64,000 bases of DNA from Aureococcus anophagefferens. Lineage: Eukaryota > Sar > Pelagophyceae > Pelagomonadales > Pelagomonadaceae. The notes under the pieces are model-generated. The model was not told where the DNA came from. It did no database searches and saw only the letters and a list, made by a program, of their open reading frames with translations. A program made the position numbers and the translations under genes. Each line of letters begins with the position of its first letter. The stretch's first letter is position 1. Shown here piece by piece: positions 1-10,514 of this stretch. The stretch is taken from NCBI RefSeq assembly GCF_000186865.1, contig NW_008705569.1, positions 173,959 to 237,958 of the forward strand. The letters run 5' to 3'.

Positions 1-300
1 CTGGCTTTTCAAGTGCTCGACTTCATGTTTCCGTCACACTTGCCACAGCGACCGCGCGCGTCGACTCAAAAGCTCCCGCCCATCTCGTCAGCAGCTCGAG
101 TTTTGGCCCTGCGCCCACACGCACGCACCAAAACACACGTCGTTGCAACGCAGCGACCTCGTCGGCTCGTGAGAACCGCCGCGCACCGCTCGAAAAGCGC
201 TGCGAAATTCAAATTTGCGGCGCTTGACGAGGTCGTCGTCGTCGCAGCGCGGTACCCGACGCGCTCACACGTCTAGCAGCGCACTAGCCCTCTCGAGACC
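1..300. other. 5' flank and presumed promoter of RAD21
   Basis: No coding region is supported here. The segment ends directly at the RAD21 start codon and presumably holds its promoter and 5' UTR. I see no recognisable RNA gene or repeat. Confidence 0.5.
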
Positions 301-2377
301 ATGTTCTACTCGCACAGCATCCTCGCCAAGTCGGGGCCCTTCGCGCACGTCTGGCTCGCGGCGACGTGGGAGAAGAAGCTCACGCGGTCGATGATCTTCA
401 ACACGGACATCGCGACGGCCGTCGGTGCGTGGCCTCCGCGCCTCCCGCGCGCCGCGCCGCTCCTCCGCGCGCGCGCCCGCGCGCCCGCGCCCGACCGGCC
501 CCCGCCGCGCCCGCGCAGAATCGATCGTGAACCCGTCGGCGCCGCTCGCGCTCCGGCTGTCGGCGAACCTGCTCGTCGGCGTCGTGCGCATCTACGCGCG
601 CAAGGCGCGTCCCCGGCGTCCGCCTCGATCACCGCTCCGCCCCCGCCGAGCCCCCGGCGCCCCCCGCCCCCGGCCCCGCGCGCGGTCGCGCGCGCGCGCG
701 CCGGCGGAACCGGCGGAACCGCAGGTCGCGTACCTCATGAACGACTGCAACGAGGCCATGGTGAAGATCCGCATGGCGTTCCGCGGCGGCGTCGTCGACC
801 TGCCCGAGGAGAACGCCGTGGCGTCGACGGCGGCGATCACCGCGCGGCGCGGCGTCGAAGGCGGCCGCGGTTCCGCCTTTTCTCGAACGCCGCTCTCGTA
901 GGTCGCGAACTTCGACGAGCTGGACCTGAGCTTCGAGATGAACGCGCCCTTCGGCGGCGGCGTCGGCGGCGGCGGCGACGGCGGCGCGGACGAGTGGGCC
1001 GCGGCGGCGACGACGCAGAACCTCGGCAACGCGCGCGACATCTCGCTCGCGGGCTCGGAGATGGACGACGACTCGCTCGCCGGGTCCCGGAGCCAGGAGC
1101 TCGGCGGCGCGCCCTTCTCCGCCGGCGGCGGCTCGCGGCGCTTCACGGACGCGTCGTCGATCGAGATGATGCGCGGCGTCGACGACGCCGAGGGCCGCTT
1201 CTCGAGCGTCGGCGGCCGCGACTCGTTCCTCGGCGGCGCCAACGAGGAGGACCTGGGCATGACGGACCTCGAGCCCGTCGCCCAGGCCGACCTCCTGCCG
1301 CCGGACCTGCCGGAGGACGACTTCGCGCCCGCGTACGCGCCGGAGGACGACGAGCCCATGTTCGACGCGGCGCAGCCGCGCGACGGGTCCCTGGGCCCCG
1401 TCGTCGACGACCTCGGCGCCATCACGGGCGGGGCCATGGACGTCGACGACGAGCCGCCGCCGCCCGCCGGCGACGACGCGGAGGAGGCCGCGGCGCCGGA
1501 GCCCGCGAAGAAGAAGCGGAAGCCCGCGAAGCGCGCCGTCGACCTCCGCGACGCGGCGACGCAGCTCGACGCGGCGACGATCAAGGGCTGGATGAAGGAC
1601 CGCTCGGCCATCGTGCGCGTCAAGCGGCCCCGCGACGCCGCGCCCGCGGGCGCGCGGAAGCGCGCGTTCGGCCGCGCGCCGGAGCTCGACGCGGCCGCGG
1701 ACGCGCTCGGCGGCGGCGCGCGGGGCCGCGCGGCCCTCGCGAACAACGCCGCCGGCGACGCCGCCGCCGCCGCCGCCGAGGCGGCGCCCGCGGCGCCGCG
1801 CTTCTCCGCGCAGTTCGGCGACGACGACGACGACTCCGTCGAGGTCGGCCGCTTCGAGTCGGCCGCGGCGCCGGAGCCGGGCGCGCCGGAGAGCGCCAAG
1901 GGCGACCTCCTCGACGCCGGCAGCGACGCGCCGCGCTTCGGCGAGGACGACTACGACCTGCCGCCGCCGGACTTCGAGGCGGGCGACTACGCGCCGCGGC
2001 CCGACGACGACGACGACCTCCTCGGCCCGCCGCCGGACGACGACGGCGACGCGGGCTTCCTCCAGCCCATCGACGACGAGGACCTGCCCGCGCCCGACGA
2101 CTTCGACCGGAGCGGCGCCCAGGACCGCGACTGGCACCCGAACACGATCAAGGTCGTCGGCCTCCTCCGCGACCAGCTCGACGCCGCGGAGTCCCTGAGC
2201 TTCGACGCCTTCACGGCCGGCGCGAACAAGCGCTCCGCCGTCGGCGTCTTCGTCGAGCTCCTCCACCTCAAGACCTGGGACTTCGTCCAGCTCGACCAGC
2301 CCGCGGCCTACGGCGACATCACCGTGTCCAAGGCCGCGCACTTCCACGACCCCATCCCCCAGGCCGTCGCCGCCTAG
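301..2377 (+). CDS. RAD21: Cohesin kleisin subunit Rad21/Scc1
   Basis: This is the kleisin that closes the cohesin ring and is cut by separase at anaphase. Exons are inferred as 301-424, 519-604, 725-841 and 902-2377, giving 600 residues. The N terminus opens with [20 protein letters not shown], the Rad21/Rec8 N-domain hallmark. Splicing restores the block around [19 protein letters not shown] and then [18 protein letters not shown]. The middle is long, acidic and low in complexity, as in the family. The C terminus ([16 protein letters not shown] onward) matches the Rad21 winged helix that binds the Smc1 head. Introns 2 and 3 use GC donors. A candidate separase site, SVEVGR (pattern S-x-E-x-x-R), lies near residues 421-426. 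Meiotic Rec8 is the alternative, but the N-domain reads as Rad21. Confidence 0.9.
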
Positions 2378-2467
2378 AGCCCCGGCTCCGGGGCGACGCG
2401 CGCCAAGGCCCGCCCCGTTTCTCGCCCCGGCGCCCGCAAGGGGCGCCCGGACGTCTGTGATCCTGTG

Positions 2468-2923
2468 TTACCTCCCCTTCTCACTCGCGAGCTGCTCCTC
2501 CAGCTGCCGCTCGAGCTCGGCCTCGCGCGCGGCGGCGGCGGCCGGGTCGAGGAGGTCGTCGTCGTAGCCGCCCGTGCCCGTCGCCTCGCCCTCGTCCTTG
2601 ACGCCCGCGGCGACGCTCGGGTGGACCTCGGCCGGCGGCGCGGCGGCCGCGTCGCCGGGGTCCGAGTGGAACCAGCCGAGGAAGGCGTCGGCGTCCATGA
2701 AGCCCGTGCCCGCCGGGTCGACGGCCTTCGTCGCCGCCGCGAGCGCGCCGGCCTCGAGCTTCTCGGCGCCGATGTCGACGAGGACGGCGTTGAGCTGGCC
2801 CACGGGGCAGCCCTTGCCCCCGTCGTCGTAGGCGGCGATCTTCGCGCGCACCTCGGCGAGCAGCGGGTCCTCCGTCGACGCGTAGACCTTACTGGAGCCG
2901 CTTCTCGAGCCGCAGGCGCCCAT
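2468..2923 (-). CDS. Small EF-hand-like protein with acylation-type N terminus
   Basis: A 151-residue single-exon protein. It starts MGACGSRSGSS, where Gly2, Cys4 and Ser6 fit N-myristoylation plus palmitoylation, so membrane attachment is likely (inference). Around residues 65-80 the sequence DPAGTGFMDADAFLGWF looks like an EF-hand loop, but position 12 is not Glu, so calcium binding may be weak. The C-terminal 25 residues are a short charged helix. It ends 90 bp from RAD21, tail to tail. I do not recognise an orthologue; calcium-sensor-like is the closest description. Confidence 0.6.
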   Translation of the reverse strand: MGACGSRSGSSKVYASTEDPLLAEVRAKIAAYDDGGKGCPVGQLNAVLVDIGAEKLEAGALAAATKAVDPAGTGFMDADAFLGWFHSDPGDAAAAPPAEVHPSVAAGVKDEGEATGTGGYDDDLLDPAAAAAREAELERQLEEQLASEKGR

Positions 2924-3028
2924 GCCGCGGCGCTAGCGCTGCGACGGCGGTCAACTGGAGAAGGTAAATAACGCCAAGTTGAAGTGCATAAATACTCAGT
3001 TCTCATCATTTCAATAAATTTTTTGACG

Positions 3029-6000
3029 ATGGCCGCGGCGCCGATGCGGTGGCTGCCGATGCGGTGGCTGCGCCTGCTGCTGGTGGCGCAGTGGTCCGTC
3101 GGCTTCGAGGAGTACGAGGAGATGCCGAGCCGCTGGCAGGCGGGCAAGGACGGGTCCCAGTGCGCCTACGCCAAGCCCGGCATGCTGCCGCAAGCGATCC
3201 GGTCGCGCCTCGCCTTCTTCGCCTTCATCAGCATGGACGAGCCGGAGATGCTCGAGCACTGGCTGAGCTGGTACGGCTGGCTCGGCGCGCCCGTGAACGA
3301 CGCCGCGCGGAGTTTAGTCGTCGTCCACGTGCCGCCCGGCGAGGCCGGCAGCGCGAACGCCGCGGCGACGCTGGCCCACCTCAAGGCCGCGGGCGTTTCG
3401 CGCGTCAACGAGACGGCGGTCTACAGCTCGCGCATCAAGCAGACCATGGTCAACGACTTCATCGGTCGGCTGCCGCGCGACGCGCTCCTCATCTACCCGG
3501 ACAGCGACGAGTTCTTCGCGTACCCCCGCGACGTCGAGGCCGTGTTGGCGACCGACGGCGCGGTCCACGGCCACATGGTCGAGCGCATGGCGTCGACCTG
3601 GGAGTTCGCGGACGTGAAGCCCCCGAAGGCCGCGCCCATCTGGGACCAGTTCCCGCTCCACTGCGCCGTCACCGCGAAGCATCTGGGCGCGAACCACTTC
3701 AAGCAGATGCTGACGCCCATGGTCGACTTCGAGGGCAACCGCGTCTACTACCGGAGCTCCCACAACGTCTACTGCGTCAACGAGAAGTCGCGGAACCCGC
3801 ACCCGAAGCACTGCGTCTTCCGGGGCAACCGGTCGTACGCGTTCGGACACTACCGGTTCACGCGGCGGGCCCACGCGCTCGCGGAGCACAAGCGCGACGT
3901 CTACAAGGCCGTGCTGGACGGCGCGGACACGCCGGAGAAGGCCATCGCCGACGCCGCGGACCGCGACATGCTCACCTACGAGCGCACGGTCGTGTCGCAG
4001 ACCTGGCAGTACGTGAAAGACGCGAGCCCGAAATCGACGAAAATCTCCGAAAAGGACCTCGAGGCCTGGAACGGCCGGGACCACGACAAGAACGCGGAGC
4101 TCAAACTCGCGCTCCTGCGCAAGAACGCGGACATGCGCGACCTCGGAGGCGCCGGGCCCGCGCTCGCGCGCGCGTTCCGCAACGTCGACGGCGACGGCGA
4201 CGGCTTTCTATCGAAGGCCGAATTCTTGAAATTTGGCGAGCGCACCGTCGTCGCGAAGCTCGCGGCGGCGCAGAAGGCGCGGCGCGACAAGACGAAATTC
4301 CAGTTCGACATGTACGAGGCCCTGAGCGCCGAGGTCGAGACGCGGAAGAATGGCCGCGTCGTCGTCGCCAAGGACGCGCGCGCGGCCTACAACTGCGTCG
4401 GCGAGACGCCGAAATCCAAGCCGCCGGAGCCCGGCTGCTGGCGCGGCTGCGAGCCGGCGACGGACCTCGTCGTGCTCTACCTCGTCGTCTCCGCGGACAA
4501 CCACCTGCCGCTCCTGCCCCACTTCCTGGACCACTGGCTGTCGACGCTGGGCGTGGACCCGGCGCACGTCTTCGTGGACGTGAACACGAACGAGGTCGAC
4601 GACGGGGCCATCGCGCGGGCCCTCGCGCCCGTCCGCGGGCTCTTGAGGGACCGCGGCGTGCCGCCGGCGCAGACCTTCGACTGGACGCACTCGCTCTTCA
4701 CGTCCAAGGAGAAGCGCCGGCGGTTTGATGAAGTGCTACAGATCCCCCAAGCCGTCGCCGCGCGCGCGGGCGAGCGGGGCGCGTGGATCGCGCTCGCTGA
4801 CGTCGACGAGTTCCCGCTCCTGCGGAAGGGCTTCAAGAGCCTGCCGCAGATGCTCACGGCCATGGGCGCCGAGGGGTTCACGGTGCTGGCCGGCTACACC
4901 GTGGACCGCAGCCGCCGCGACGGGTCCCTGGAGCAGCCGCGGCCCCGCGAGTCCATCTGGGCGCAGTTCCCGGTCCGATCGGGCATCACCGTCGACTGCG
5001 AGGAGTGCCGCGCGAACAAGGCCGTCGCCTACCGCTTCGCCGGGACGCCGTCGACGGACTGGAACAGCGACAAGGGCGGCCACCACGCGGAGCACTTCAC
5101 GCTGAAGTCCGCGAAATGCGAGTCCGTCGAAAAATGGGTCGAGGTCGCGCACTTCAAGTGGTGGGGCGACCTCAAGTCCTATCTGGTGAAACGAACCATC
5201 GCCGGCACGAACCAGGTCGCGGCGGCGACCCAGGAGATGCTCGACGTCCTGGGCGCGTCGAAGACGACGTCCGCGCTCGACGTGTCCAAGTACGACCTCC
5301 GGGGGGAGAAGTCCCCCACGGAGATCATGCGCCTCGAGTTCGTCAAGAACCCGGAGCTCATCCCGTCCTGCCTCGGCCCGCGGCGCACGGCGGCGCTCAA
5401 GCACCACCTCAAGTCCACGGCCGTGAGCTCGGGCGTCGTGCCCTTCCGGCCGCCTCGCGCCGCCCGGCTCAAGGCGTCCGCGTTCGACAAGACGGACGAC
5501 GCGTGGCTCGCGCTCGCGCGCGAGGTCGCCAACTACTGCGAGTGCCGCGCCGCGGAGCACAAGATCTCCCAGGTGCCCGCGGCCTGCGCGAACCATCTGG
5601 CGCCGCCCACGAAACCCGCGCGGCTCGCCGTCGCGATTCTGTCCTATCTGCCCGAGAACGCGGCGAACCTCGCGGAGACGGTCTGCCACTACGCCATGGT
5701 CCCGCGCCTCGTCGCGTCCGTGCTCGTCCAGTGGAACAACGCGAAGGTGCCGCCGCCGGCCTTCAACTGCTCCCGATCCGACGACAAGTACGTCACGACG
5801 GTGACCGTCGTCGCCTACGGCGACAACACGCTCTTGAACCGCTACCGGCGGCCGGAGCTCATGGGCGACGGCTCCGTGCTCCTCCAGGACGACGACGTGC
5901 GCTACTCGCACCGCGCGCTCCGCGCGTTCGCGTCCGTGGCGTCGCTCTTCCCGGACCACGTCCTGGGCGTCTTCGGCCGCATGGCCTTGTACAGCGACGT

Positions 6001-6814
6001 CGCGCCGGGCGTCTACATGAACCCGGACAAGCACGGCGGCGACCGCATCGAGCGCCAGTACAACATGCTCACGGGCAAGACGTCGGTCCTGGACGTCGCG
6101 ACGGTCGCGTCGTTCTTCGACGACGACCGGGTGCCTCCCGCGGCGCGCGACTGGATCGCGCAGCGGCACAAGCCCACCTGCGAGGACATGACGCTCCACT
6201 GGCACGCGGCGACGCTCCGACCGAACCCGCCGGTCTGGCTCCAGTTCTCCGGCGACGACGCCCTCGAGCTGGACGCGGACTTGCGGGAGCCCGCGGCCGA
6301 CGGCCACCAGACGGGCGAGATGCACCTCGACGTCGCCAACTGGGGCGACCTGCGGTCCCAGTGCGTCGACCGGCTCCACGACGAGTTCGGAAATGCGCCG
6401 CTCGTGCGCTCCATGTGCCGCCTCGACCTCAAGGACTACCGGCCCGGCCCGCGGCTCGACGCCGTGAAGCAAAAAAAGTCCAAGGTCGACCAGCTCGCGG
6501 CGGCGGCGGCGCTCGAGGCGGGCGCGCGCGCCATGGCCCAGCTCGAGGAGTACGAGCCTGTCCTCGCGACCCAGGCGAGCCAGCTCGGGGCCCTCGTGCA
6601 ATCCTCGTCGGACGCGGGCTTCGTCGCCGACGCCGCGACGGCGCGCGCGGATCTCGCCGAGGCGCTCCTCGCGCGGCGCGACGCGCGCTACGCGCGCGCG
6701 CGCCGCATCCTCCGGGCGCTCAAGCTCGCGCTCGACGGCGGCGCGCTCGCGGCCGCCGTCCTCGTCGTCGGCCTCGCGCTCTGGGCGGTTGCACGGCGCC
6801 GCGCGGGCTCGTAG
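3029..6814 (+). CDS. Three-domain glycosyltransferase-like membrane protein with EF-hand
   Basis: A 1261-residue intronless protein. The start at 3029 is chosen because MRWLPMRWLRLLLVAQWSVG then forms a signal peptide or anchor. Domain 1 (about 60-340) resembles family-92/GT2-type transferases, with a DxD-like PDSDEFF near residue 160. A textbook EF-hand loop, DGDGDGFLSKAE, follows near 387-398. Domain 2 (about 470-800) repeats the same fold with DVDEFP near 591. Domain 3 (about 860-1130) resembles the exostosin GT64 domain: LSYLPENAANLAETV, VQWNN and LLQDDDV near 953. A C-terminal hydrophobic helix (about 1233-1255) and basic tail suggest Golgi membrane anchoring. Substrates cannot be read from sequence. 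The three-domain reading is visual and needs a profile search. Confidence 0.7.
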   Translation: MAAAPMRWLPMRWLRLLLVAQWSVGFEEYEEMPSRWQAGKDGSQCAYAKPGMLPQAIRSRLAFFAFISMDEPEMLEHWLSWYGWLGAPVNDAARSLVVVHVPPGEAGSANAAATLAHLKAAGVSRVNETAVYSSRIKQTMVNDFIGRLPRDALLIYPDSDEFFAYPRDVEAVLATDGAVHGHMVERMASTWEFADVKPPKAAPIWDQFPLHCAVTAKHLGANHFKQMLTPMVDFEGNRVYYRSSHNVYCVNEKSRNPHPKHCVFRGNRSYAFGHYRFTRRAHALAEHKRDVYKAVLDGADTPEKAIADAADRDMLTYERTVVSQTWQYVKDASPKSTKISEKDLEAWNGRDHDKNAELKLALLRKNADMRDLGGAGPALARAFRNVDGDGDGFLSKAEFLKFGERTVVAKLAAAQKARRDKTKFQFDMYEALSAEVETRKNGRVVVAKDARAAYNCVGETPKSKPPEPGCWRGCEPATDLVVLYLVVSADNHLPLLPHFLDHWLSTLGVDPAHVFVDVNTNEVDDGAIARALAPVRGLLRDRGVPPAQTFDWTHSLFTSKEKRRRFDEVLQIPQAVAARAGERGAWIALADVDEFPLLRKGFKSLPQMLTAMGAEGFTVLAGYTVDRSRRDGSLEQPRPRESIWAQFPVRSGITVDCEECRANKAVAYRFAGTPSTDWNSDKGGHHAEHFTLKSAKCESVEKWVEVAHFKWWGDLKSYLVKRTIAGTNQVAAATQEMLDVLGASKTTSALDVSKYDLRGEKSPTEIMRLEFVKNPELIPSCLGPRRTAALKHHLKSTAVSSGVVPFRPPRAARLKASAFDKTDDAWLALAREVANYCECRAAEHKISQVPAACANHLAPPTKPARLAVAILSYLPENAANLAETVCHYAMVPRLVASVLVQWNNAKVPPPAFNCSRSDDKYVTTVTVVAYGDNTLLNRYRRPELMGDGSVLLQDDDVRYSHRALRAFASVASLFPDHVLGVFGRMALYSDVAPGVYMNPDKHGGDRIERQYNMLTGKTSVLDVATVASFFDDDRVPPAARDWIAQRHKPTCEDMTLHWHAATLRPNPPVWLQFSGDDALELDADLREPAADGHQTGEMHLDVANWGDLRSQCVDRLHDEFGNAPLVRSMCRLDLKDYRPGPRLDAVKQKKSKVDQLAAAAALEAGARAMAQLEEYEPVLATQASQLGALVQSSSDAGFVADAATARADLAEALLARRDARYARARRILRALKLALDGGALAAAVLVVGLALWAVARRRAGS

Positions 6815-6953
6815 GAGGCCGCTAAATCGAATTCGCAGGCTCTTCAAGTTTTTAAAGAAAGGCGCGAGATGGCGGTGTCGAGGCGGCGCTCGGCGGGGGG
6901 CGGGGTGAACAGGGGCGGCGGCGTCGAGGGACGCGGCGCGCGGCATGGTAGTC

Positions 6954-8662
6954 TCAGGCCCAGGTGTTGGACCGCGCGAGGCGCTGCTTCGAGAGCCGCG
7001 CGACGTCCGCGCGGTACTCCTGGACGTGCTGCTTCTCGACGGCGAGGGCCGTGGCCATCTTCTGGACCTCGGACTGGAGCTGGGGCAGCATGAGCGCCAT
7101 CTGGGCCGTCGGGCGCCAGACGGGGTTCGGGTGGAGGAGCGCGGCGACGCAGTCGCGGAGGTCGGCGGGCGTCGTCGCGGGGAAGTCCGGGCTGCCGTCG
7201 CGGAGCGCGTGCCAGGCCGGGCCGTTGGGCGCCAACGGCGCCCGCTTCAGGAGCTCGAAGGCCGTCGCGCCGAGGGAGAAGACATCGCATTTGGTCAAAT
7301 CGCGGTCGACCTTCTCCGACGCCGGCGTGAAGTCGTCGTCGTCGAGGAGCTCGCGCGACATGTAGCGCGAGTCGCCCTCGACGACGTCGCCGCCGCCGGA
7401 CTGCTTCTGGGTGGCGAGGCCGAAGTCGCCGAGCTTGAAGGTCGCCTCGCCCTTGAGGAAGACGTTGCCGGGCTTGATGTCGAGGTGCACGAGGCCGTTG
7501 CGGTGCAGCAGCTCGAGCGCGAGGAACATCTGGCGCAGGAAGGCCCAGAGGTTCTCCGGCGTCGGGTGGAAGCGCTGGCGGTGCACGCGGCTCTCGAGGC
7601 TCGCGTCGCAGAGCTCCGTCTGGATGAACAGCCGCTCGTCCTCGATCCACGCCTGGGCAGCAAAAGGGTGCGAAATTCCCAACTTCAAAGGCTCCTATCT
7701 CGGTCGTTTTCCGCTCGTTTCGGCTGATTTTTGGACGAGCGATCATCTCTCGGAGCGCTCTCGACGCGTGGATGCTTTTTCCGGAACGCGCGCGCGCGGA
7801 ACACTCATGTTGAAGCGACGTTGAATCACCCTTGTCCTGCCCCGATCCACGCCTGGTAGTAGCGGACGACGTGCTTGATGCCCTCGTGCGCGTCGTCGCG
7901 CGCGGACAGGGCCGCCAGCGCGAAGACCTCCTTGAGCGTGCGGTCGCGGTGGAGCTGGCCCTTGAACTGGTGCTTCGTGGCCTTGACCGCGTAGTGGCAG
8001 CCGTCGATGCGGCTCTTGACCTTGTGCACGGTGCCGAACGAGCCGCCGCCGACGTACTTGACGACCTCGAAGTCGTGGCGGAAGCGGCTCTCGGTTTCCG
8101 CGGGCTCCGCGGCCTGGCCGAAGCCGCCGCCGAAGAGGCCCCCGCGCCGCGCGGGCGCCGCGGGCGCGCGCGCCTTGAACGCGGACGCGGCGCCGCCGCC
8201 GTCGCACGACGACTGGCTCAGGTCCACGCTGTCGCAGCGGTTCAGGTCCTTGGGCGCGAAGGGGTTCACGTTCGCCGCCGGCGGCGCGTCGACCATGGCC
8301 GCGCCGCCGCCGCCGCCGCCGAAGAGGCCCCGCGCGGGGCCGGCGCCCGACGGCATGCGCAGCGAGAACCCGCAGTCGCCCTCGTCGTCGCTCACGCCGT
8401 CCCCGACGTCCCCGTCGCTGTCGCAGATGTCCGTCGTCGTCGACGCGCAGCTCGCCGGCGTCCCCTTGGTCCGCGGCGTCCCGAGCTTGGGCTGCTTCCG
8501 CGGCCGCGAATTCGGCGGCGACGCCATCATCGCGTCGCCGTCGCTCATCGACATCTGCCCGAACCCGAACTTCGCCTGGGGGTAGTAGTCCTGCATGGCC
8601 ACCGACGGGGGGCTCGGCGGCTCCTCGTTGGCGGGCGAGCCGGGGACCGGGCTGAGGAACAT
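6954..8662 (-). CDS. WEE1: Wee1-like inhibitory CDK kinase
   Basis: Exons are complement 7853-8662 and 6954-7652 (502 residues). The first 170 residues are disordered, acidic and proline-rich. The kinase domain begins at FEVVKYVGGGSFGTVHKVKS with the VAIK-type lysine in YAVKATKH. It continues with RYYQAWIEDERLFIQTELCD, the catalytic loop HLDIKPGNVFL, DFGLAT in place of plain DFG, and EGDSRYMSRELL. This EGD-RY segment is a Wee1/Myt1 signature. The likely role is phosphorylation of CDK on its glycine-loop Tyr to restrain mitotic entry. The single intron is a group B introner, and removing it rejoins the Wee1 motif YYQAWIEDE exactly. Myt1 is less likely because no membrane segment follows the kinase domain. 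Confidence 0.88.
7653..7844 (+). mobile_element. Introner element, group B, copy 1 (intron of the Wee1 gene)
   Basis: 192-bp element in a minus-strand gene. The 8-bp duplication (GCGTGGAT on the gene strand) lies at 7845-7852 and 7645-7652. Ends are imperfect inverted repeats (GGGCAGCAAAAGGG and CCCTTGTCCTGCCC). The spliced intron is complement 7653-7852. Its GC donor is the first two bases of the duplicated target and its AG lies in the element end. Confidence 0.9.
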
Positions 8663-9032
8663 CGTGTGCTTCGCGGCGGTTTTTGGACGTTTGGAAGCTG
8701 CTTCGACCGTTCCGCGTCGAATTTTTTCACGCGCAGCCGGCGGTCGTGTGTCGCGGCGGTAGTGAGCGTGCTGCGATGTGTTTCAGCGCGTGAGTGTGGC
8801 CGTAACGTGGTGCGCGCGCCGCAAACCGTGGAGGCGGAGGGCCAACTCAAAAAGCTGGGAGAAAGAGCGGGAACCACCTCGGCCAAAATGTTTGGTGTTG
8901 ACGAGCACTTGACGCGCAGCCGCGGATCCGAGTTAGTATTTAAGTTAGTATGTACATCGCGGGGTCGCAGCCGCCTATTCTACAGGGGGGAGGGGTTGGT
9001 GAGGAGCTGTTGACACGATACAAACGGGCAGA
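8663..9032. other. Intergenic region upstream of the Wee1 gene
   Basis: 370 bp without a supported gene. It presumably holds the Wee1 promoter and the 3' end of the next gene. A locally AT-rich patch near 8930-8955 contains GTTAGTAT twice. No RNA gene is recognised. Confidence 0.4.
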
Positions 9033-10322
9033 TCAATCGGCAGCCGAAATCTTCGGGCGGTAGAGCACGTAGATGTACCAGGGTCCGCGTCGAGACAAAC
9101 CCGCACCCGCGCGCTGGTCGTCGTTCATGCACTCACACTGCTCAAACTCATCTGGAATGTGCGCTTCGTTCCAATAGTTGCTCGTGCCCCGGCAGAGCAA
9201 TGTCAGAAGTCTGATGAGCTGGCCTTCGAGCTCCTTGGCGCGGCCCCTGGCGACGGTCTCGTCGATCAAAACCATCGTGAGGTTCGTGTCCTCCGACTGG
9301 AGCGTAGAGTTGTGCTCCTGGAAGCGCCGCTGGTAGTTGTTGGTGATGCCGCCGTAGATTTTTAGAGCCCGTCCATGGAGATCTTCGCAATTCGCAAAGC
9401 TCGAGAGACCGTAGCGATGGTAAATTCCACCCAGCGGCTCGCGACGTTCTTCTCTCCGGCGAAGTTCCTGGTTCTTGTCCTCCATCGCCTTCACCTTGGT
9501 CACGAGGGCCTTCTCGTCCCGCTCGCGCCGGGCGCTCTCTTCCCGATGCTTCGCTAGATCGCGCTTTGCTCGCGCAAGAGCGTCCTCGGTGTAATAGAGC
9601 CGCTGCTCCTCGTAAGCTGTGTCCAACGCCGGGACGTCACGCTCGGCAGCTCCATTCTCCACCCGGGGCTCTCCGAGTGCGCGCGCCGGTGCGGGCGGGC
9701 GCGCGTCGAACTGCGCCGCGTCGTCGTCGTGGAGAGCGGCGGCGGCCGGACCCGCAGCGTCACGCCGTGGCAGCGGCCCCGCGGTCTGCTGCTGCTCGGG
9801 CGGCGGCAGGGCCAGCAGTGGTCTGGCAGAAGCTTGGGAAGAAGGCGCGCGTCGCCCTTCGAACGACTGGTCATCCAGGTCGGATACCTCCATCTCATCC
9901 ATGGTGATTACGCGATCCACGATGTTCATCAGACCTCGGTCCTGCACCGGTTCCCGGTCCCGCTCCTCGTCGAAGACGCCTCCGCTGCCGACGTCCGACG
10001 CGCGTTCGATCACGACACTGCCGACATCGTCGTCGCCGCCGCCCGCGACGGATTCCGCTGTGACCTTCACGAGCTTGACGCCCGAGTCCCGAAAGACCGA
10101 ACTATAAGGCCCTTGCTGTTCACCGTTCAATTCTTGGTAAATTACCGTAATTATACTACATGCACTAAGATCCTTTCCAGCGGCCGCGAGGAGTTCACGG
10201 ACCCAGCGCTTAAGTTTTTCGTTGCTCGTCACCGCGCCTGGGAAAATTTTCTTCCGACGCTGATTCTGTCTCGTGTAGAACGCTTTGACACCGCTATAAT
10301 TAGCCCTCCTCCCAGGCGGCAT
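9033..10322 (-). CDS. Coiled-coil protein with GIY-YIG-like C-terminal segment
   Basis: The open frame runs further upstream, but the first ATG is at 10322, giving 429 residues; an upstream exon is possible. Residues about 1-70 are basic, the middle is acidic and disordered, and about 245-310 is a charged coiled coil (KRDLAKHREESARRERDEK). The C-terminal 120 residues contain KIYGGITNNYQRRFQEHNS, which resembles the core of GIY-YIG nucleases (tyrosine, then Arg and EH). Further on, AKELEGQLIRLL could carry the catalytic Glu. The first GIY motif is only approximate (GGIYHRYG), so nuclease activity is uncertain. Codon choice is less GC-extreme than in neighbouring genes, which could reflect recent acquisition. 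Low confidence in function, good confidence that it is coding. Confidence 0.5.
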   Translation of the reverse strand: MPPGRRANYSGVKAFYTRQNQRRKKIFPGAVTSNEKLKRWVRELLAAAGKDLSACSIITVIYQELNGEQQGPYSSVFRDSGVKLVKVTAESVAGGGDDDVGSVVIERASDVGSGGVFDEERDREPVQDRGLMNIVDRVITMDEMEVSDLDDQSFEGRRAPSSQASARPLLALPPPEQQQTAGPLPRRDAAGPAAAALHDDDAAQFDARPPAPARALGEPRVENGAAERDVPALDTAYEEQRLYYTEDALARAKRDLAKHREESARRERDEKALVTKVKAMEDKNQELRRREERREPLGGIYHRYGLSSFANCEDLHGRALKIYGGITNNYQRRFQEHNSTLQSEDTNLTMVLIDETVARGRAKELEGQLIRLLTLLCRGTSNYWNEAHIPDEFEQCECMNDDQRAGAGLSRRGPWYIYVLYRPKISAAD

Positions 10323-10514
10323 TGGCTGCCGAAGGGAGAGCTCGTACGCGTGCGTACGGTCCGAAGGAGTTTCGATGGGTAAGTTGCAGTTCAACCCGCA
10401 AAGGACGCGTCTAGAATCTTACTCCCTCCGCGCGCGCGCAGACGGGGGAACAGACGCGGAGACCTCGGCTCTCTCTCTCTTCTGGCTTTCGAGCGCACCT
10501 CCCGAACCGCGGCG

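Noticed and set aside
592..2347. Several overlapping minus-strand frames across RAD21
   Set aside because: RAD21 exons explain the region; the antisense frames are Ala/Arg/Ser-rich shadows.
4736..6946. 736-codon minus-strand open frame under the glycosyltransferase gene
   Set aside because: Same GC shadow effect; the sense frame has clear domains and the antisense one does not.
7651..7860. 12-14 bp target duplication around the Wee1 introner
   Set aside because: Extra matches arise because the exon ends in CAG like the element acceptor; the splice-consistent duplication is 8 bp as in all other copies.
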